This document shows, piece after piece, positions 35,878 to 44,386 of a stretch of DNA of 48,802 nt. Within the stretch, counting starts at the first letter, position 1; the number at the start of each line of letters is the position of its first letter. Under the pieces are notes generated by a model. That model saw nothing but the letters and a program-made list of their open reading frames with translations, searched no databases and was not told the DNA's origin. This DNA comes from Planctomycetaceae bacterium (GTDB lineage: Bacteria > Planctomycetota > Planctomycetia > Planctomycetales > Planctomycetaceae), in assembly GCA_020426325.1 (NCBI GenBank), contig JAGQQG010000045.1, positions 1 to 48,802 of the forward strand, in the 5' to 3' direction. The translations under genes and the position numbers were made by a program.

Positions 35878-36963
35878 ATGCCGTTCAAGCGAGAGAAGTT
35901 GCCGATCTTTCTCCTGGGACTGATCTTGCTCGTGGGCAACGGTGTGATCCTGCTTTGGCCTCACGATGACATGACCATCCTGGATGTGGTCGGCCCCGAG
36001 GTCCCCGGCACGTACAAGCATGCTTCGTCCGCGTGTGAACTGGCATCGGGAGAGATCCTGCTCGCATACTACAGCGGCTCCGGAGAGTATGGGAACGACA
36101 CGGCCATCTTCGGGACACAGCTGAACCGTTCGACCAACCGCTGGTCTCCGCCGCGAGTGATTGCTGATGCAGAGGGGAAGGCGGAAGGGAACCCGGCTCT
36201 CTGGCGATCACCGAAGGGGGATATCTGGCTCTTCTATCCGGTGAGGCAGGGAGAAACGTGGTCCACAGCGACGTTATCAGCCAAGGTCTCGACCGACGAC
36301 GGCCGGACCTGGGAGAATGCTGACACACCGAACGATCAGCCGGGGCTCATGACCCGCGCGCGACCGATTACGCTCAGCAATGGCGGATGTCTGTTGCCGC
36401 TGGACTTCAACCCGAGTACAGACACGGAGTTTGTCTCTGAGGAAAGCGGTTCGTTGTTCTGTCTCAGCGATGCGAGTCTTGAGACTTGGGAGAAGACCGA
36501 GATCATTCCTTCGCGACTGGGCAATCATCAGCCTGCGGTCGCTGCCGTTGATGACGAGTATCTCATCGCGTATTGCCGTCGAGGAGGAGACTACCTGGGT
36601 CGGGAAGACGGGTTCCTTGTTCGCACGGAATCCCATGACGGTGGGCACACCTGGAGTCCGGGGAAGGAAACGGCGTTTCCCAACCCAAACTCACCGGTTG
36701 ACTTCGTTCGACTGCACAGCGGAAATCTGCTCCTCGCCTACAACAACAGCTCGTTCCATCGGTCGCTTCTGTCCGTGGCTCTCTCGACGGATCACGGTCA
36801 GAGCTTTCCGCATCGACAAGACATCATTTCCGGCGAGAAAGCGTACTCATATCCCTGCATCCTCCAGACGCAGGATGGAACAATCCATCTGTTCTTCACT
36901 GCTGGAGCGCGGTCACACATCAAATACGCCACCCTGTCTGAAGACGACCTGCTCGCGAACTGA
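35878..36963 (+). CDS. Membrane-anchored sialidase-like (BNR/Asp-box) propeller
   Basis: The 361-residue product has one N-terminal membrane helix (about 8-25) and a six-bladed propeller with BNR/Asp-box repeats (VSTDDGRTWEN, SHDGGHTWSP, STDHGQSF). An early acidic/basic region (SACELASGEILLAYYSG) fits the sialidase superfamily (PF13088 type). The classical catalytic arginine triad could not be confirmed by eye, so it may bind or cleave sugars other than sialic acid. The ATG at 35878 is preferred since GGAGGAG precedes it; the earlier frame opening at 35848 overlaps the GT39 stop. It follows the GT39 gene by 26 bases, suggesting an operon. Confidence 0.75.
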   Translation: MPFKREKLPIFLLGLILLVGNGVILLWPHDDMTILDVVGPEVPGTYKHASSACELASGEILLAYYSGSGEYGNDTAIFGTQLNRSTNRWSPPRVIADAEGKAEGNPALWRSPKGDIWLFYPVRQGETWSTATLSAKVSTDDGRTWENADTPNDQPGLMTRARPITLSNGGCLLPLDFNPSTDTEFVSEESGSLFCLSDASLETWEKTEIIPSRLGNHQPAVAAVDDEYLIAYCRRGGDYLGREDGFLVRTESHDGGHTWSPGKETAFPNPNSPVDFVRLHSGNLLLAYNNSSFHRSLLSVALSTDHGQSFPHRQDIISGEKAYSYPCILQTQDGTIHLFFTAGARSHIKYATLSEDDLLAN

Positions 36964-36977
36964 GCTGAGCGGGTTGG

Positions 36978-37898
36978 TCAGGCGGACTTCCACCACATGA
37001 AACCGACGATGACCAACACGCCATCGATGACCGCGATCACCAGCAGCGGCCAGTTGTGAATCTGGTCGAGCCACGATGGCTCCCTAGTGTAGACACGTTC
37101 GACGCGGTCCATGTGGACGTCAAACTTGAGTTCCGCTTCGCTGGGTTGCTGCCGGGCATCGACCAGCATCTTCGGCAGAAAGTCTCTAGCGAGGTACAGT
37201 GTCTCGATCGATACCGGATCGTCCGTATTGGCCGAGTGCTCCAGTTGAGGGATGATGTCGTGGAGCATATCACGAGTCCGTTGTGAGAATTTGTCCCACT
37301 GTTCCTCTTCCGCTTTTGTAGACCTGAGTCTTCGCAGTTCTGTAACGGATTGCTTGAGAAACGTTTGTACCTCCGCTTGTGTCAGAGTTGATGCCGGATG
37401 GACGTAGGCAAGGTAATTGACCACGAGGATCGCCAGGCCACCCCACGTCAGTTTTGACTTGAGAACAGGGCCAGCTGCATCCATCACCCAATTGAGCAGG
37501 TGGCCCGTGAGCGCGATCAAAGCATTCACGACAGCGATCGGGAACCGAACGATCCATCCCAATTCCGGCATCGGGAGGCTGAGTTGCCGACGATGTCGAG
37601 TTTCCGATTGCTTGGCCAGCCGAACGTCTCGTTGATTCAGGTATTGCTGTGACTCAGCAATCGCGCTCCGCACCTCTTTGCTGCTGTTCGCGACTCCAGA
37701 CTGTTTCGATTCCGGTGCGGCGGCAGGGGACGAATCGTCGATGAAGGGGGACTCGGCAACACTCATCCAGTCCCCACGATTGCGACAGACCATGTCGTCC
37801 TGATGGAGAGCGCCGGACCGAATCATTCCTCTGAGGACCTCCTCAGGGATTGGCCCATGTTCCTGATCCAGTTTGCGGTAATACCACTGTTGACTCAT
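36978..37898 (-). CDS. GYF_2-domain membrane protein
   Basis: The 306-residue product opens with a GYF_2 (DUF4339) domain (about 3-48): WYYRKLDQEHGPIPEEVLRG, then GALHQDDMVCRNRGDWMSV. This small module binds proline-rich peptides and is frequent in planctomycete membrane proteins. A charged linker follows (about 55-110), then hydrophobic helices at about 117-140 and 150-172, a helical region, and a C-terminal helix at about 283-301. It lies six bases downstream of the DUF1559 gene on the same strand, so both should be made from one transcript. Confidence 0.85.
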   Translation of the reverse strand: MSQQWYYRKLDQEHGPIPEEVLRGMIRSGALHQDDMVCRNRGDWMSVAESPFIDDSSPAAAPESKQSGVANSSKEVRSAIAESQQYLNQRDVRLAKQSETRHRRQLSLPMPELGWIVRFPIAVVNALIALTGHLLNWVMDAAGPVLKSKLTWGGLAILVVNYLAYVHPASTLTQAEVQTFLKQSVTELRRLRSTKAEEEQWDKFSQRTRDMLHDIIPQLEHSANTDDPVSIETLYLARDFLPKMLVDARQQPSEAELKFDVHMDRVERVYTREPSWLDQIHNWPLLVIAVIDGVLVIVGFMWWKSA

Positions 37899-37904
37899 TG
37901 AGTT

Positions 37905-39041
37905 TCAGAACGGCAACTCGACAGCGTCCGTCGTTTCACGATTATGCATGAGATACCAGATTTCAGAACCGACGGTGTCGGAGATGAAGTGGACCGAACC
38001 ATCACCCATCAGCACGTGAACGCCTCCGAGGTGCATGCTTCTTGCGGTCGCCTGTGCGTTCACCTCGGGCTGCCCAACCGCGGGCCAACAAGGCATGCGC
38101 AGCGTCTGCAGGGATGATCCCAATTGTGTCGTGAGTTCGGTGCACCCGACAATATCATCAGCGTGAACGTACTGGTTGTTCGGACCATTGTCGTCGTCGA
38201 TGAACGTAGCCAGACCATGTCTGATGGTTGCACTCGCGCCTGGAAAACCAAGCGCCCATGTTCCCCTCGGATCGACAGCATGGACACCCGCTCGAATCTC
38301 ATCGACGACGACCACGTTTGAGAGTCCTGAGAGAAAGTCACTAAACTCAAACGACTTATTGACCCCCGCAACTCCACTGCCCCAGAGCGTCATGTTGACG
38401 TTTGCCACGTCTGGATCACCCACGTGAAATCCATCGGTGCAGGTGGGGTCGGTCTCGAAGAGACACTGGCGTCCCGGTCCGATATTGATGCCGTAATTGC
38501 CACGGGCATACTCGTTCGAGTTCCCCCCCGTCAGAGCGTCTCGGACGTACGGATTCCCCGGGGAATTGAAGGAGTCGCTGGGACAGGACAGCGTTGCCAG
38601 ACGCGTCTTGCGAACCTGTTCATTCGCCGGGTCCGAGACGGGCAGCGTGGAGACGACGTTTGCTGCCAGGGCCCCTTCGCCCAAAGAGGGCAACAGCATC
38701 ATCAGCCAGTTCGAGTAGACACGAGCCGGGTCCGACGGAGTGGCCGTCCCAGTCGCGATACGGTCATACACGCCGACCGGCAACAACCCACCCCCAAGTG
38801 GTTCGCCGGGAGGCGCTCCCCAGACGACCACTGGCGGCAACAGGCTGAATTGGTCATGGTAATTGTGAAGTGCTAACCCCACCTGACGCAGGTTGTTGAG
38901 ACATTGAGTCCGCCGAGCTGTCTCACGCGCTGATTGCACAGCTGGAAGTAAGAGAGCCAGCAGGATTCCAATAATCGCGATGGCCACCAGCAACTCGATG
39001 ATCGTGAAACCCCGACGTGGTGCTGATTGTTGAGAACGCAT
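37905..39041 (-). CDS. DUF1559 pilin-like protein (paired with GYF_2)
   Basis: The 378-residue product has a prepilin leader cleaved after G11 ([11 protein letters not shown]), a single hydrophobic helix, a [11 protein letters not shown] block, and the C-terminal H-X9-DG motif ([12 protein letters not shown]). I chose the ATG at 39041, where GGGAG precedes it and the leader has normal length; the frame is open up to 39254 but the extra 71 codons are not typical. It is divergent from the MBOAT gene. This is the third DUF1559 gene in the window and the only one coupled to a GYF_2 gene. Confidence 0.88.
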   Translation of the reverse strand: MRSQQSAPRRGFTIIELLVAIAIIGILLALLLPAVQSARETARRTQCLNNLRQVGLALHNYHDQFSLLPPVVVWGAPPGEPLGGGLLPVGVYDRIATGTATPSDPARVYSNWLMMLLPSLGEGALAANVVSTLPVSDPANEQVRKTRLATLSCPSDSFNSPGNPYVRDALTGGNSNEYARGNYGINIGPGRQCLFETDPTCTDGFHVGDPDVANVNMTLWGSGVAGVNKSFEFSDFLSGLSNVVVVDEIRAGVHAVDPRGTWALGFPGASATIRHGLATFIDDDNGPNNQYVHADDIVGCTELTTQLGSSLQTLRMPCWPAVGQPEVNAQATARSMHLGGVHVLMGDGSVHFISDTVGSEIWYLMHNRETTDAVELPF

Positions 39042-39270
39042 GACTCCCCCATTGATGGACCATTGAGGAGTGAGAATAGGGAAGGTCAGCGAACTCGCCG
39101 TCATCACATTCTCGACCGAGGTTGACTTGATCGATCCTACGACATTCAGAATGCCGATTCCAGCTTCACTCTGATCCCGCGATCCCTTGAACCGTTCGCT
39201 CACCTGGAGTATTGAAGCATCCGGCTCACAAACAAGGATCTTCGAGTAACTCATCCCTCCGGGTTAGGAC

Positions 39271-40698
39271 ATGACATTTAACTCGCTGTCCTTCGCAGTG
39301 TTCTTTGGAGTGGTTTTCTGTCTGTATCAGTTGCCTTTTGCCTGGGCAGCGAGAAAAGGCATGCTGCTCGTTGCCAGCTATGGCTTTTATGCCGCCTGGA
39401 ATCCTCCGTTTATCGGACTCTTGTTTCTATCAACGGTGATTGATTGGGTGGCAGCTCGTCAGATTGCCGTTTCAAGCACTTCTGCAATCCGTCGCCTCTG
39501 GCTGTTGATCAGCCTCTGCACAAATCTCGGTCTACTCGGCTTTTTTAAGTACGGGAACTTTGCACTGGAGAACGTTGCCCCTCTGATGAGAGCTGTCGGA
39601 ATTGAATATGCTCCTGCTCCTTTTAATGTCATTCTTCCGTGGGGCATCTCGTTTTATACGTTTCAGTCGATGTCCTACACGATCGACATCTATCGGGGCG
39701 AGATGAAACCCTGGGATTCATTCCTGGATTTTGCACTGTTTATCTCGTTTTTTCCTCAACTCCTGGCAGGCCCCATTATGCGGGGACATGACTTTCTCCC
39801 CCAGTGCGTTTCTCCACCGACCGTATCGTCCCGACAAGTTGGCTGGGGACTGAGCCTGTTCATTCTGGGAGTGTTTCTCAAAACGGTCGTTTCGGATACG
39901 TTGCTGGCACCGGTCGTCGACACGGTCTATGCCGATCCGATCCCCTCCGGAATGCTGAGCGCCTGGTGTGCCGCCTTTGGGTTTTCAGGTCAGCTCTATT
40001 GTGATTTCTGTGGTTACTCAACTTGCGCGATCGGTCTGGGAATGTGCCTGGGGTTCTCCTTGCCTGACAACTTCAACAGTCCGATGGCTTCAATCGGCAT
40101 CGCAGATTTCTGGCAGCGGTGGCACATCACCCTCTCGTCCTGGTTCCGCGACTATGTCTTTTTTCCTCTGGGAGGGAGTCGTCATGGAGCAGTTCGCACG
40201 TGCATCAACCTGTTTGTCACGGTCGTCCTTGTCGGCCTCTGGCATGGTGCAGCATGGACATTCGTGATGTTTGGTGTCGCCCATGGAATCCTGCTGATCC
40301 TGGATTTTGTGATACGATCGACACCCGTGGCGAGGTTCAACATCTGGAGGCCACTCCCCTTTCAATTCGGGCTCGCGGTTCTCACATTCGTGATTGTGAC
40401 GCTGACGGCTGTGATCTTCCGGTCTCAGAGCATCGCGCAAGCGGGGGTGATATTCAGATCGATGTTTGGTCTCAACGATGGCACTGCTCCGGTGAATCTT
40501 GACTCGGCTGACATCACAATTGTCATTGTGACTGTGGAGATACTCTTCCTGTTTCATTTTCTGACCCGCAAGATGACCATCGAGGCCGCAGTGTCTCGAG
40601 TTCCCTGGTGGGGACAGTCACTCGCACTGGCAGGAATGCTGCTGGCGATCTTCTTCTCAGGGACTGCAGACCGTGCGTTCATCTACTTTGCCTTCTGA
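39271..40698 (+). CDS. MBOAT O-acyltransferase (AlgI-like)
   Basis: This 475-residue multispanning protein belongs to the AlgI/DltB branch of the MBOAT family, which moves acetyl groups across the membrane for O-acetylation of surface polysaccharide. The conserved block SFYTFQSMSYTIDIYRG (127-143), WQRWHITLSSWFRDY (281-295) and the catalytic-histidine segment GLWHGAAWTF (H325) are all present, with a second His at 338. Its 3' end overlaps the next gene by 26 bases, and the pair is typical: an MBOAT transfers the group and an SGNH protein completes the modification. Confidence 0.92.
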   Translation: MTFNSLSFAVFFGVVFCLYQLPFAWAARKGMLLVASYGFYAAWNPPFIGLLFLSTVIDWVAARQIAVSSTSAIRRLWLLISLCTNLGLLGFFKYGNFALENVAPLMRAVGIEYAPAPFNVILPWGISFYTFQSMSYTIDIYRGEMKPWDSFLDFALFISFFPQLLAGPIMRGHDFLPQCVSPPTVSSRQVGWGLSLFILGVFLKTVVSDTLLAPVVDTVYADPIPSGMLSAWCAAFGFSGQLYCDFCGYSTCAIGLGMCLGFSLPDNFNSPMASIGIADFWQRWHITLSSWFRDYVFFPLGGSRHGAVRTCINLFVTVVLVGLWHGAAWTFVMFGVAHGILLILDFVIRSTPVARFNIWRPLPFQFGLAVLTFVIVTLTAVIFRSQSIAQAGVIFRSMFGLNDGTAPVNLDSADITIVIVTVEILFLFHFLTRKMTIEAAVSRVPWWGQSLALAGMLLAIFFSGTADRAFIYFAF

Positions 40699-41716
40699 AC
40701 GGATCGTTCCCGAGGGGCCGTGGGGACTGACACTGATAACCGCCCTCGTGCTCACCGCTGTGAGCGCTATGGGAGCAGAAGCCTTTGTACGCGAGCTTGG
40801 TTACCGCCCCAGTGTGGCTGATACGCGTGCGCTGTGGTCGTATCACCGCGGTCGGGTTTACGCCGACGACGGGAAAAGTATCGTTCTTCTCGGTGCATCC
40901 AGGATGCAGGCGGGCGTTTCCCTGGAAGTCTTCCGAGATCATTACCCCAATTACCGCATCACTCAATTGGCGGTCTCTGCCACTTCGCCGTTGGCGACGC
41001 TGAAGGACTTGGCCGACGATGAGGAGTTCGTTGGAATCGTGCTCTGTTCCCTCAGTCCCTCAACTCTGCAGGCAGGTGTCGAACCGGATCACTCGCAAGA
41101 ACGGCATGTGGCCGAATACTGGGAACATCGTCGTTCCTGGAATCTGATCGACCGTTTGAGGCTACAGTTCATCGATTCCCGATTTGCGATCGCACGGCCT
41201 CAGTTTCGGCTTCGTCCTCAGATTCGCCAGTTGCTCATGGGGACAGAATCAGCTGGTCCCGACTTCATGGTGACAAAGTTTGATCGATCGCAGCAGCTCG
41301 ATTTTCAGAAGATTGATATCGAGAAGCAGCGGGCCAGACGTGTCGGCGGGACGGTCCAGTTCTTCGAGAAATACATACCGGACACACCGGACCGCGAGGC
41401 TTGGATGGAGGCAGCCAGGGCTTTGAAGCCGTCCGTCGAGAAGCTCAAAAAACGGGGAGGCAGGGTTGTGTTCATCCGTTTTCCCGAGACGGGCGAGCAC
41501 TGGAGGTTGTCCGAATCGCATTACCCGAGGACGCAGTTCTGGGATCACCTTGCTGAGTCGGCCGGCACTCCGACCATTCACTTCCGCGATGTGCCCGGAC
41601 TTGCGCACTTCGAGTGTCCGGATACCTCACACCTCGACTACCGCGACACGGACGCATTCACGAATGCACTGATCGATGCATGTGTCGGCCAAAATGTTCT
41701 GCCAAAACCAGAGTAA
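40673..41716 (+). CDS. Membrane-anchored SGNH-hydrolase-like O-acyl-transfer partner
   Basis: The 347-residue product starts with GTG at 40673, has one membrane helix (about 18-37) and an external SGNH-type domain. The nucleophile motif VLLGASRM puts Ser at 76; the C-terminal DTSH (D317, H320) is the D-x-x-H catalytic pair. Such proteins (AlgJ/AlgX, DltD and PatB types) take the acetyl group delivered by an MBOAT partner and place it on the glycan. The 26-base overlap with the MBOAT gene implies coupled synthesis. The GTG start is supported by AGGGA upstream; a later TTG at 40688 is less likely. Confidence 0.8.
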   Translation: MRSSTLPSERIVPEGPWGLTLITALVLTAVSAMGAEAFVRELGYRPSVADTRALWSYHRGRVYADDGKSIVLLGASRMQAGVSLEVFRDHYPNYRITQLAVSATSPLATLKDLADDEEFVGIVLCSLSPSTLQAGVEPDHSQERHVAEYWEHRRSWNLIDRLRLQFIDSRFAIARPQFRLRPQIRQLLMGTESAGPDFMVTKFDRSQQLDFQKIDIEKQRARRVGGTVQFFEKYIPDTPDREAWMEAARALKPSVEKLKKRGGRVVFIRFPETGEHWRLSESHYPRTQFWDHLAESAGTPTIHFRDVPGLAHFECPDTSHLDYRDTDAFTNALIDACVGQNVLPKPE

Positions 41717-41748
41717 ATGCCGGACCGTATAGCCGTTCGGCTGACACG

Positions 41749-42393
41749 TCATCCCTCCCGAGGCACTTCGATCCAAAACCATCCGCGCAGTTCATCAATC
41801 TGAAAACCCGTTGCTTGATCGTCCGGGTAAAGTTCGTTGAGCTTTGACAGGACTTGAGGATCAATCTGGTCGGCAGGACCGTGGCAGGTCATGCATTGCG
41901 GCTTGAGCATGATCGGAAGGAATGCTCCGAACTGCCCGTCCTCAAGATCGACGAATTGTGGTTCCACCGTTCGTTCTTCCACAAAGCGTTGTGCCCACGC
42001 GGGTGGGCTGTTCTTGGGGTTCCGGAGTTTGAAAGAGGTCCGACCGATCTTCAGACCGTGCTCTTCACTCACCTCAGACGCAATTCGCGGGGCTTCCTGA
42101 CTGCACACTTCAATGGCAGCGGCCGGTCCGCCGGACGACATGGCCGCGAGCAGCCTCGATGAGAGTCGATCGAACAATGCCTGCTTCGCCGCCAGGGCAC
42201 GCTCTTTCGGACCGGCAGGCTCTGTCTGCTGCTGAACTGCCTGTTCTGGAGAGGCCGGTTCCGCCACCGGCGCAGCCTCCTGCTGGCAACCCAAAAGGCA
42301 CAAAAACAACAGAGCGAACATGACACTCGACGCAAAAGTCGAACGCGAGTTCTGCTGAATCAGATTGGGTTCCATATTTGTCCATGTGCCCAT
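41749..42393 (-). CDS. DUF3365 c-type haem lipoprotein
   Basis: The 214-residue product has a lipoprotein signal ending LCLLGC (Cys at about 36), an Ala/Glu/Pro-rich linker, and a DUF3365 (Tll0287-like) domain. The latter contains VCSQEAP near residue 97 and the haem-binding CMTCH at 167-171. DUF3365 domains are small exported haem proteins that may sense redox state or gas. The ATG at 42393 is chosen because GAGGGAA precedes it and the lipobox then lies at proper distance; the frame is open to 42609 but overlaps the exonuclease remnant. It is convergent with the SGNH gene. Confidence 0.85.
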   Translation of the reverse strand: MGTWTNMEPNLIQQNSRSTFASSVMFALLFLCLLGCQQEAAPVAEPASPEQAVQQQTEPAGPKERALAAKQALFDRLSSRLLAAMSSGGPAAAIEVCSQEAPRIASEVSEEHGLKIGRTSFKLRNPKNSPPAWAQRFVEERTVEPQFVDLEDGQFGAFLPIMLKPQCMTCHGPADQIDPQVLSKLNELYPDDQATGFQIDELRGWFWIEVPREG

Positions 42394-42436
42394 GATGAAT
42401 CGTTCCCTCAAATCTCCAAACTTTGACCTGCCGATA

Positions 42437-42823
42437 TCACACACTCCCCACATTCGATCGAGAGAAGCAGGGTGTGTGGTCGTGGATTGTGTTGTGCGTT
42501 CCAAGAAGGTGCAGCGTGGAATCATGAGCGACATGGATCGCACCGTCAACCAACGACCCCGCACCACTCGAGGTAACGAAGGTCCACCCCTGTTCGACAT
42601 AATCCTCAAGATCCCGGATGAGTTGTTGAACTTGAGCTTCGGTCATTCTCGGCGGAGGCATTCCATTGGAAGTGACTCCATGCCAGATGCGCGGCACAGA
42701 TTCCCTACTCAACAACGCAGCCGCACAATAGACCCCCAAAGGCCTCAACGCCTTCACATCTCGCACCGGCCCCGGCGTGACTTTCGCCGTTTCGATGTCG
42801 AAGGCGAGATACTTCTGAGCCAT
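42437..42823 (-). pseudogene. Decayed fragment of a DnaQ-like 3'-5' exonuclease
   Basis: The first 80 or so residues match the start of the predicted 3'-5' exonucleases (ribonuclease-H fold): YLAFDIETAKV carries the D-x-E catalytic pair, and LGVYCAAALL and VEQGWTFVT follow in the usual order. After that the protein loses the family: where the WNGxxFD motif should come there is TSSGAGSLVDG, then AHDSTLHLLG, which may be a remnant of the later HVDMMFHLL-like strand. The frame then ends at 128 residues, against roughly 250 expected. I therefore read it as a truncated, internally deleted copy. A palindromic element (42848-42927) lies just beyond the start. Confidence 0.6.
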
Positions 42824-42847
42824 CTCGGCGTCTCGTATTACACACGG

Positions 42848-42927
42848 TAGGCTGGGTTAGCGAAGCGTAACCCAGCACGCGCCGTCGTTGTCCATGCTGG
42901 GATACGCCTACCGGCTATCCCAGCCTA
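42848..42927. repeat. Compound palindromic element (REP/MITE-like)
   Basis: The element is bounded by TAGGCTGGG (42848-42856) and its complement CCCAGCCTA (42919-42927). Inside lie two perfect hairpins: GCTGGGTTA/TAACCCAGC (42851-42859 and 42868-42876), and GCTGGGATA/TATCCCAGC (42896-42904 and 42916-42924). 'GCTGGGTTA...TAACCCAGC' hairpins are a widespread short repeat in bacteria. Its last three bases form the stop codon of the next minus-strand gene. Confidence 0.85.
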
Positions 42928-43521
42928 TATCACTGTGAATTCGAATTTGCGTTTGCTTAACTCGTCGGAGACCAGCAGTACGCAATCCTCGATGTTTTGA
43001 GAAGTGAGGTCCAGCGACCAAGCAGTCAGTCCGCCACCGGTTCCGGAAACTTCGCCGAGTCCAGAGTCAGCCAGAAGTTTTTCAACCTGATCGACAAGGG
43101 CAAAGAACGCTTCGTTCGACAGATCGGTAGTGATCACGAGCGTGGCATCATCAAGATCATCATCTGGCAGCCGATCCGTCTTGCGACCTGCATTCCCAAT
43201 CGTCAATCCAGCCAGAGCGAATATTGGGACCAGTTCGAGACGTGGGAACTGCATGCAAAGGATGCTTGCGATCTGGTTGGCGGCATCAGAGCGGCCCGGT
43301 TCCCAAAGTGCTGAGGCAAAACGGATGATCTGAACATCAATCTTGTTATTGAATTGGTGCACAAGTATTGGGTGTTGTGCGGAGTTATCAAATTCGGCGG
43401 CGTAGAGGCGGTCAATCAAAATATCAGCGGCTTCAAGAGCACGCTGAACTCGCTCCTCGCCCTTCCTCAATTCCTTATGGTAAAAACGGCGCTCGGCAAG
43501 ACCGAGCATGTTAAAGTGCAT
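42925..43521 (-). CDS. Hypothetical protein, stop codon supplied by a repeat
   Basis: The 198-residue product has a good ribosome-binding site (AGAGG, about seven bases upstream) and normal protein composition, with no signal peptide or membrane segment. A coiled-coil-like start (residues 12-35) precedes an alpha/beta body. I do not recognise the family. The final TAG (42925-42927) is part of the palindromic element, so the native C-terminus may have been cut off or replaced when the element arrived. Confidence 0.65.
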   Translation of the reverse strand: MHFNMLGLAERRFYHKELRKGEERVQRALEAADILIDRLYAAEFDNSAQHPILVHQFNNKIDVQIIRFASALWEPGRSDAANQIASILCMQFPRLELVPIFALAGLTIGNAGRKTDRLPDDDLDDATLVITTDLSNEAFFALVDQVEKLLADSGLGEVSGTGGGLTAWSLDLTSQNIEDCVLLVSDELSKRKFEFTVI

Positions 43522-43593
43522 GGAATCCTCTTGCCGGATATCGTTGGTGAAGGGTTGTTTATGCCCACCGAACGTTTGAACGCAATTCCGACT

Positions 43594-44373
43594 TCATGTG
43601 CTCTTCTCGAGGGAGCGAAGCTGCTCGGTGGCCCATGCCGCATCGGCGGACGGAAGTGGCGGCTCCGGTGCGCCGCTGTAGATGTAGTCCTCGTAGCCGC
43701 CGGAGTCGTAGGCGTGGTCGAGGATTGTCTGGAGGTCCAGCCTGACTTCGGGGATCGGATCACGCAACGGGATGGGAATCTCCGGGAGTCGATCGCGCAG
43801 GCCGATGGGCCATAGTCCGACGGAGGGTCGCTGCTCGACGTGGCTGACCATCACATACGCGTCGCAATCGGGGAGGTTCTCGATCGGCAGTCGCGGCTCA
43901 CCACGCAGGAGGTCGATTTCGACATAGTGAGCCGTGCTGGTCATCAACTGGTAGCGTTTGTTGAGGAACTGGTCCCGGTCGCTGCCGGGCCGTTTGTTCG
44001 TCGGACTAAGCACATCGATCACGGTCACGAGTTCTCGCGACTCACGATCGCGTATCTCGATGAAATTTTCTCGGAGAACATCGACTTGCGGCAGCACGCG
44101 TCCAGTGACGGGAGCTATCACCGTTGTACCGCCCGGCACTAGAGCGGTTGTCTCTGATCGTACGCTGAGGCTGACATCGCTTCGGCCAACCAATCGCCTC
44201 TCGTCCGCAGAGAGTTCATGGATGTAGATGTTGTCGTCCAGCGACGCGATGAACTCAGGGCGAATCTGAGGGACCAGTGCTCGCTGACAATCGATCACGA
44301 ACGCTTCGTGAAACCCGTGCCAGACGGACTTGCGTTCGAGATAGGGATTCATGCCGGGGAAAGGTGAAGGCAT
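43594..44373 (-). CDS. DUF4058 family protein
   Basis: The 259-residue product starts [13 protein letters not shown], the invariant beginning of the DUF4058 family, common in cyanobacteria and planctomycetes. Further markers are [15 protein letters not shown] with the E/D-x-x-SPxNK core, and YVEIDLLRG. That core is similar to the PD-(D/E)XK-nuclease-like fold, but activity is not shown. GGGAGA lies five to six bases before the ATG. It begins 13 bases after the rho stop and is probably cotranscribed from rho. Confidence 0.9.
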   Translation of the reverse strand: MPSPFPGMNPYLERKSVWHGFHEAFVIDCQRALVPQIRPEFIASLDDNIYIHELSADERRLVGRSDVSLSVRSETTALVPGGTTVIAPVTGRVLPQVDVLRENFIEIRDRESRELVTVIDVLSPTNKRPGSDRDQFLNKRYQLMTSTAHYVEIDLLRGEPRLPIENLPDCDAYVMVSHVEQRPSVGLWPIGLRDRLPEIPIPLRDPIPEVRLDLQTILDHAYDSGGYEDYIYSGAPEPPLPSADAAWATEQLRSLEKST

Positions 44374-44386
44374 TGTACATCTCCCA

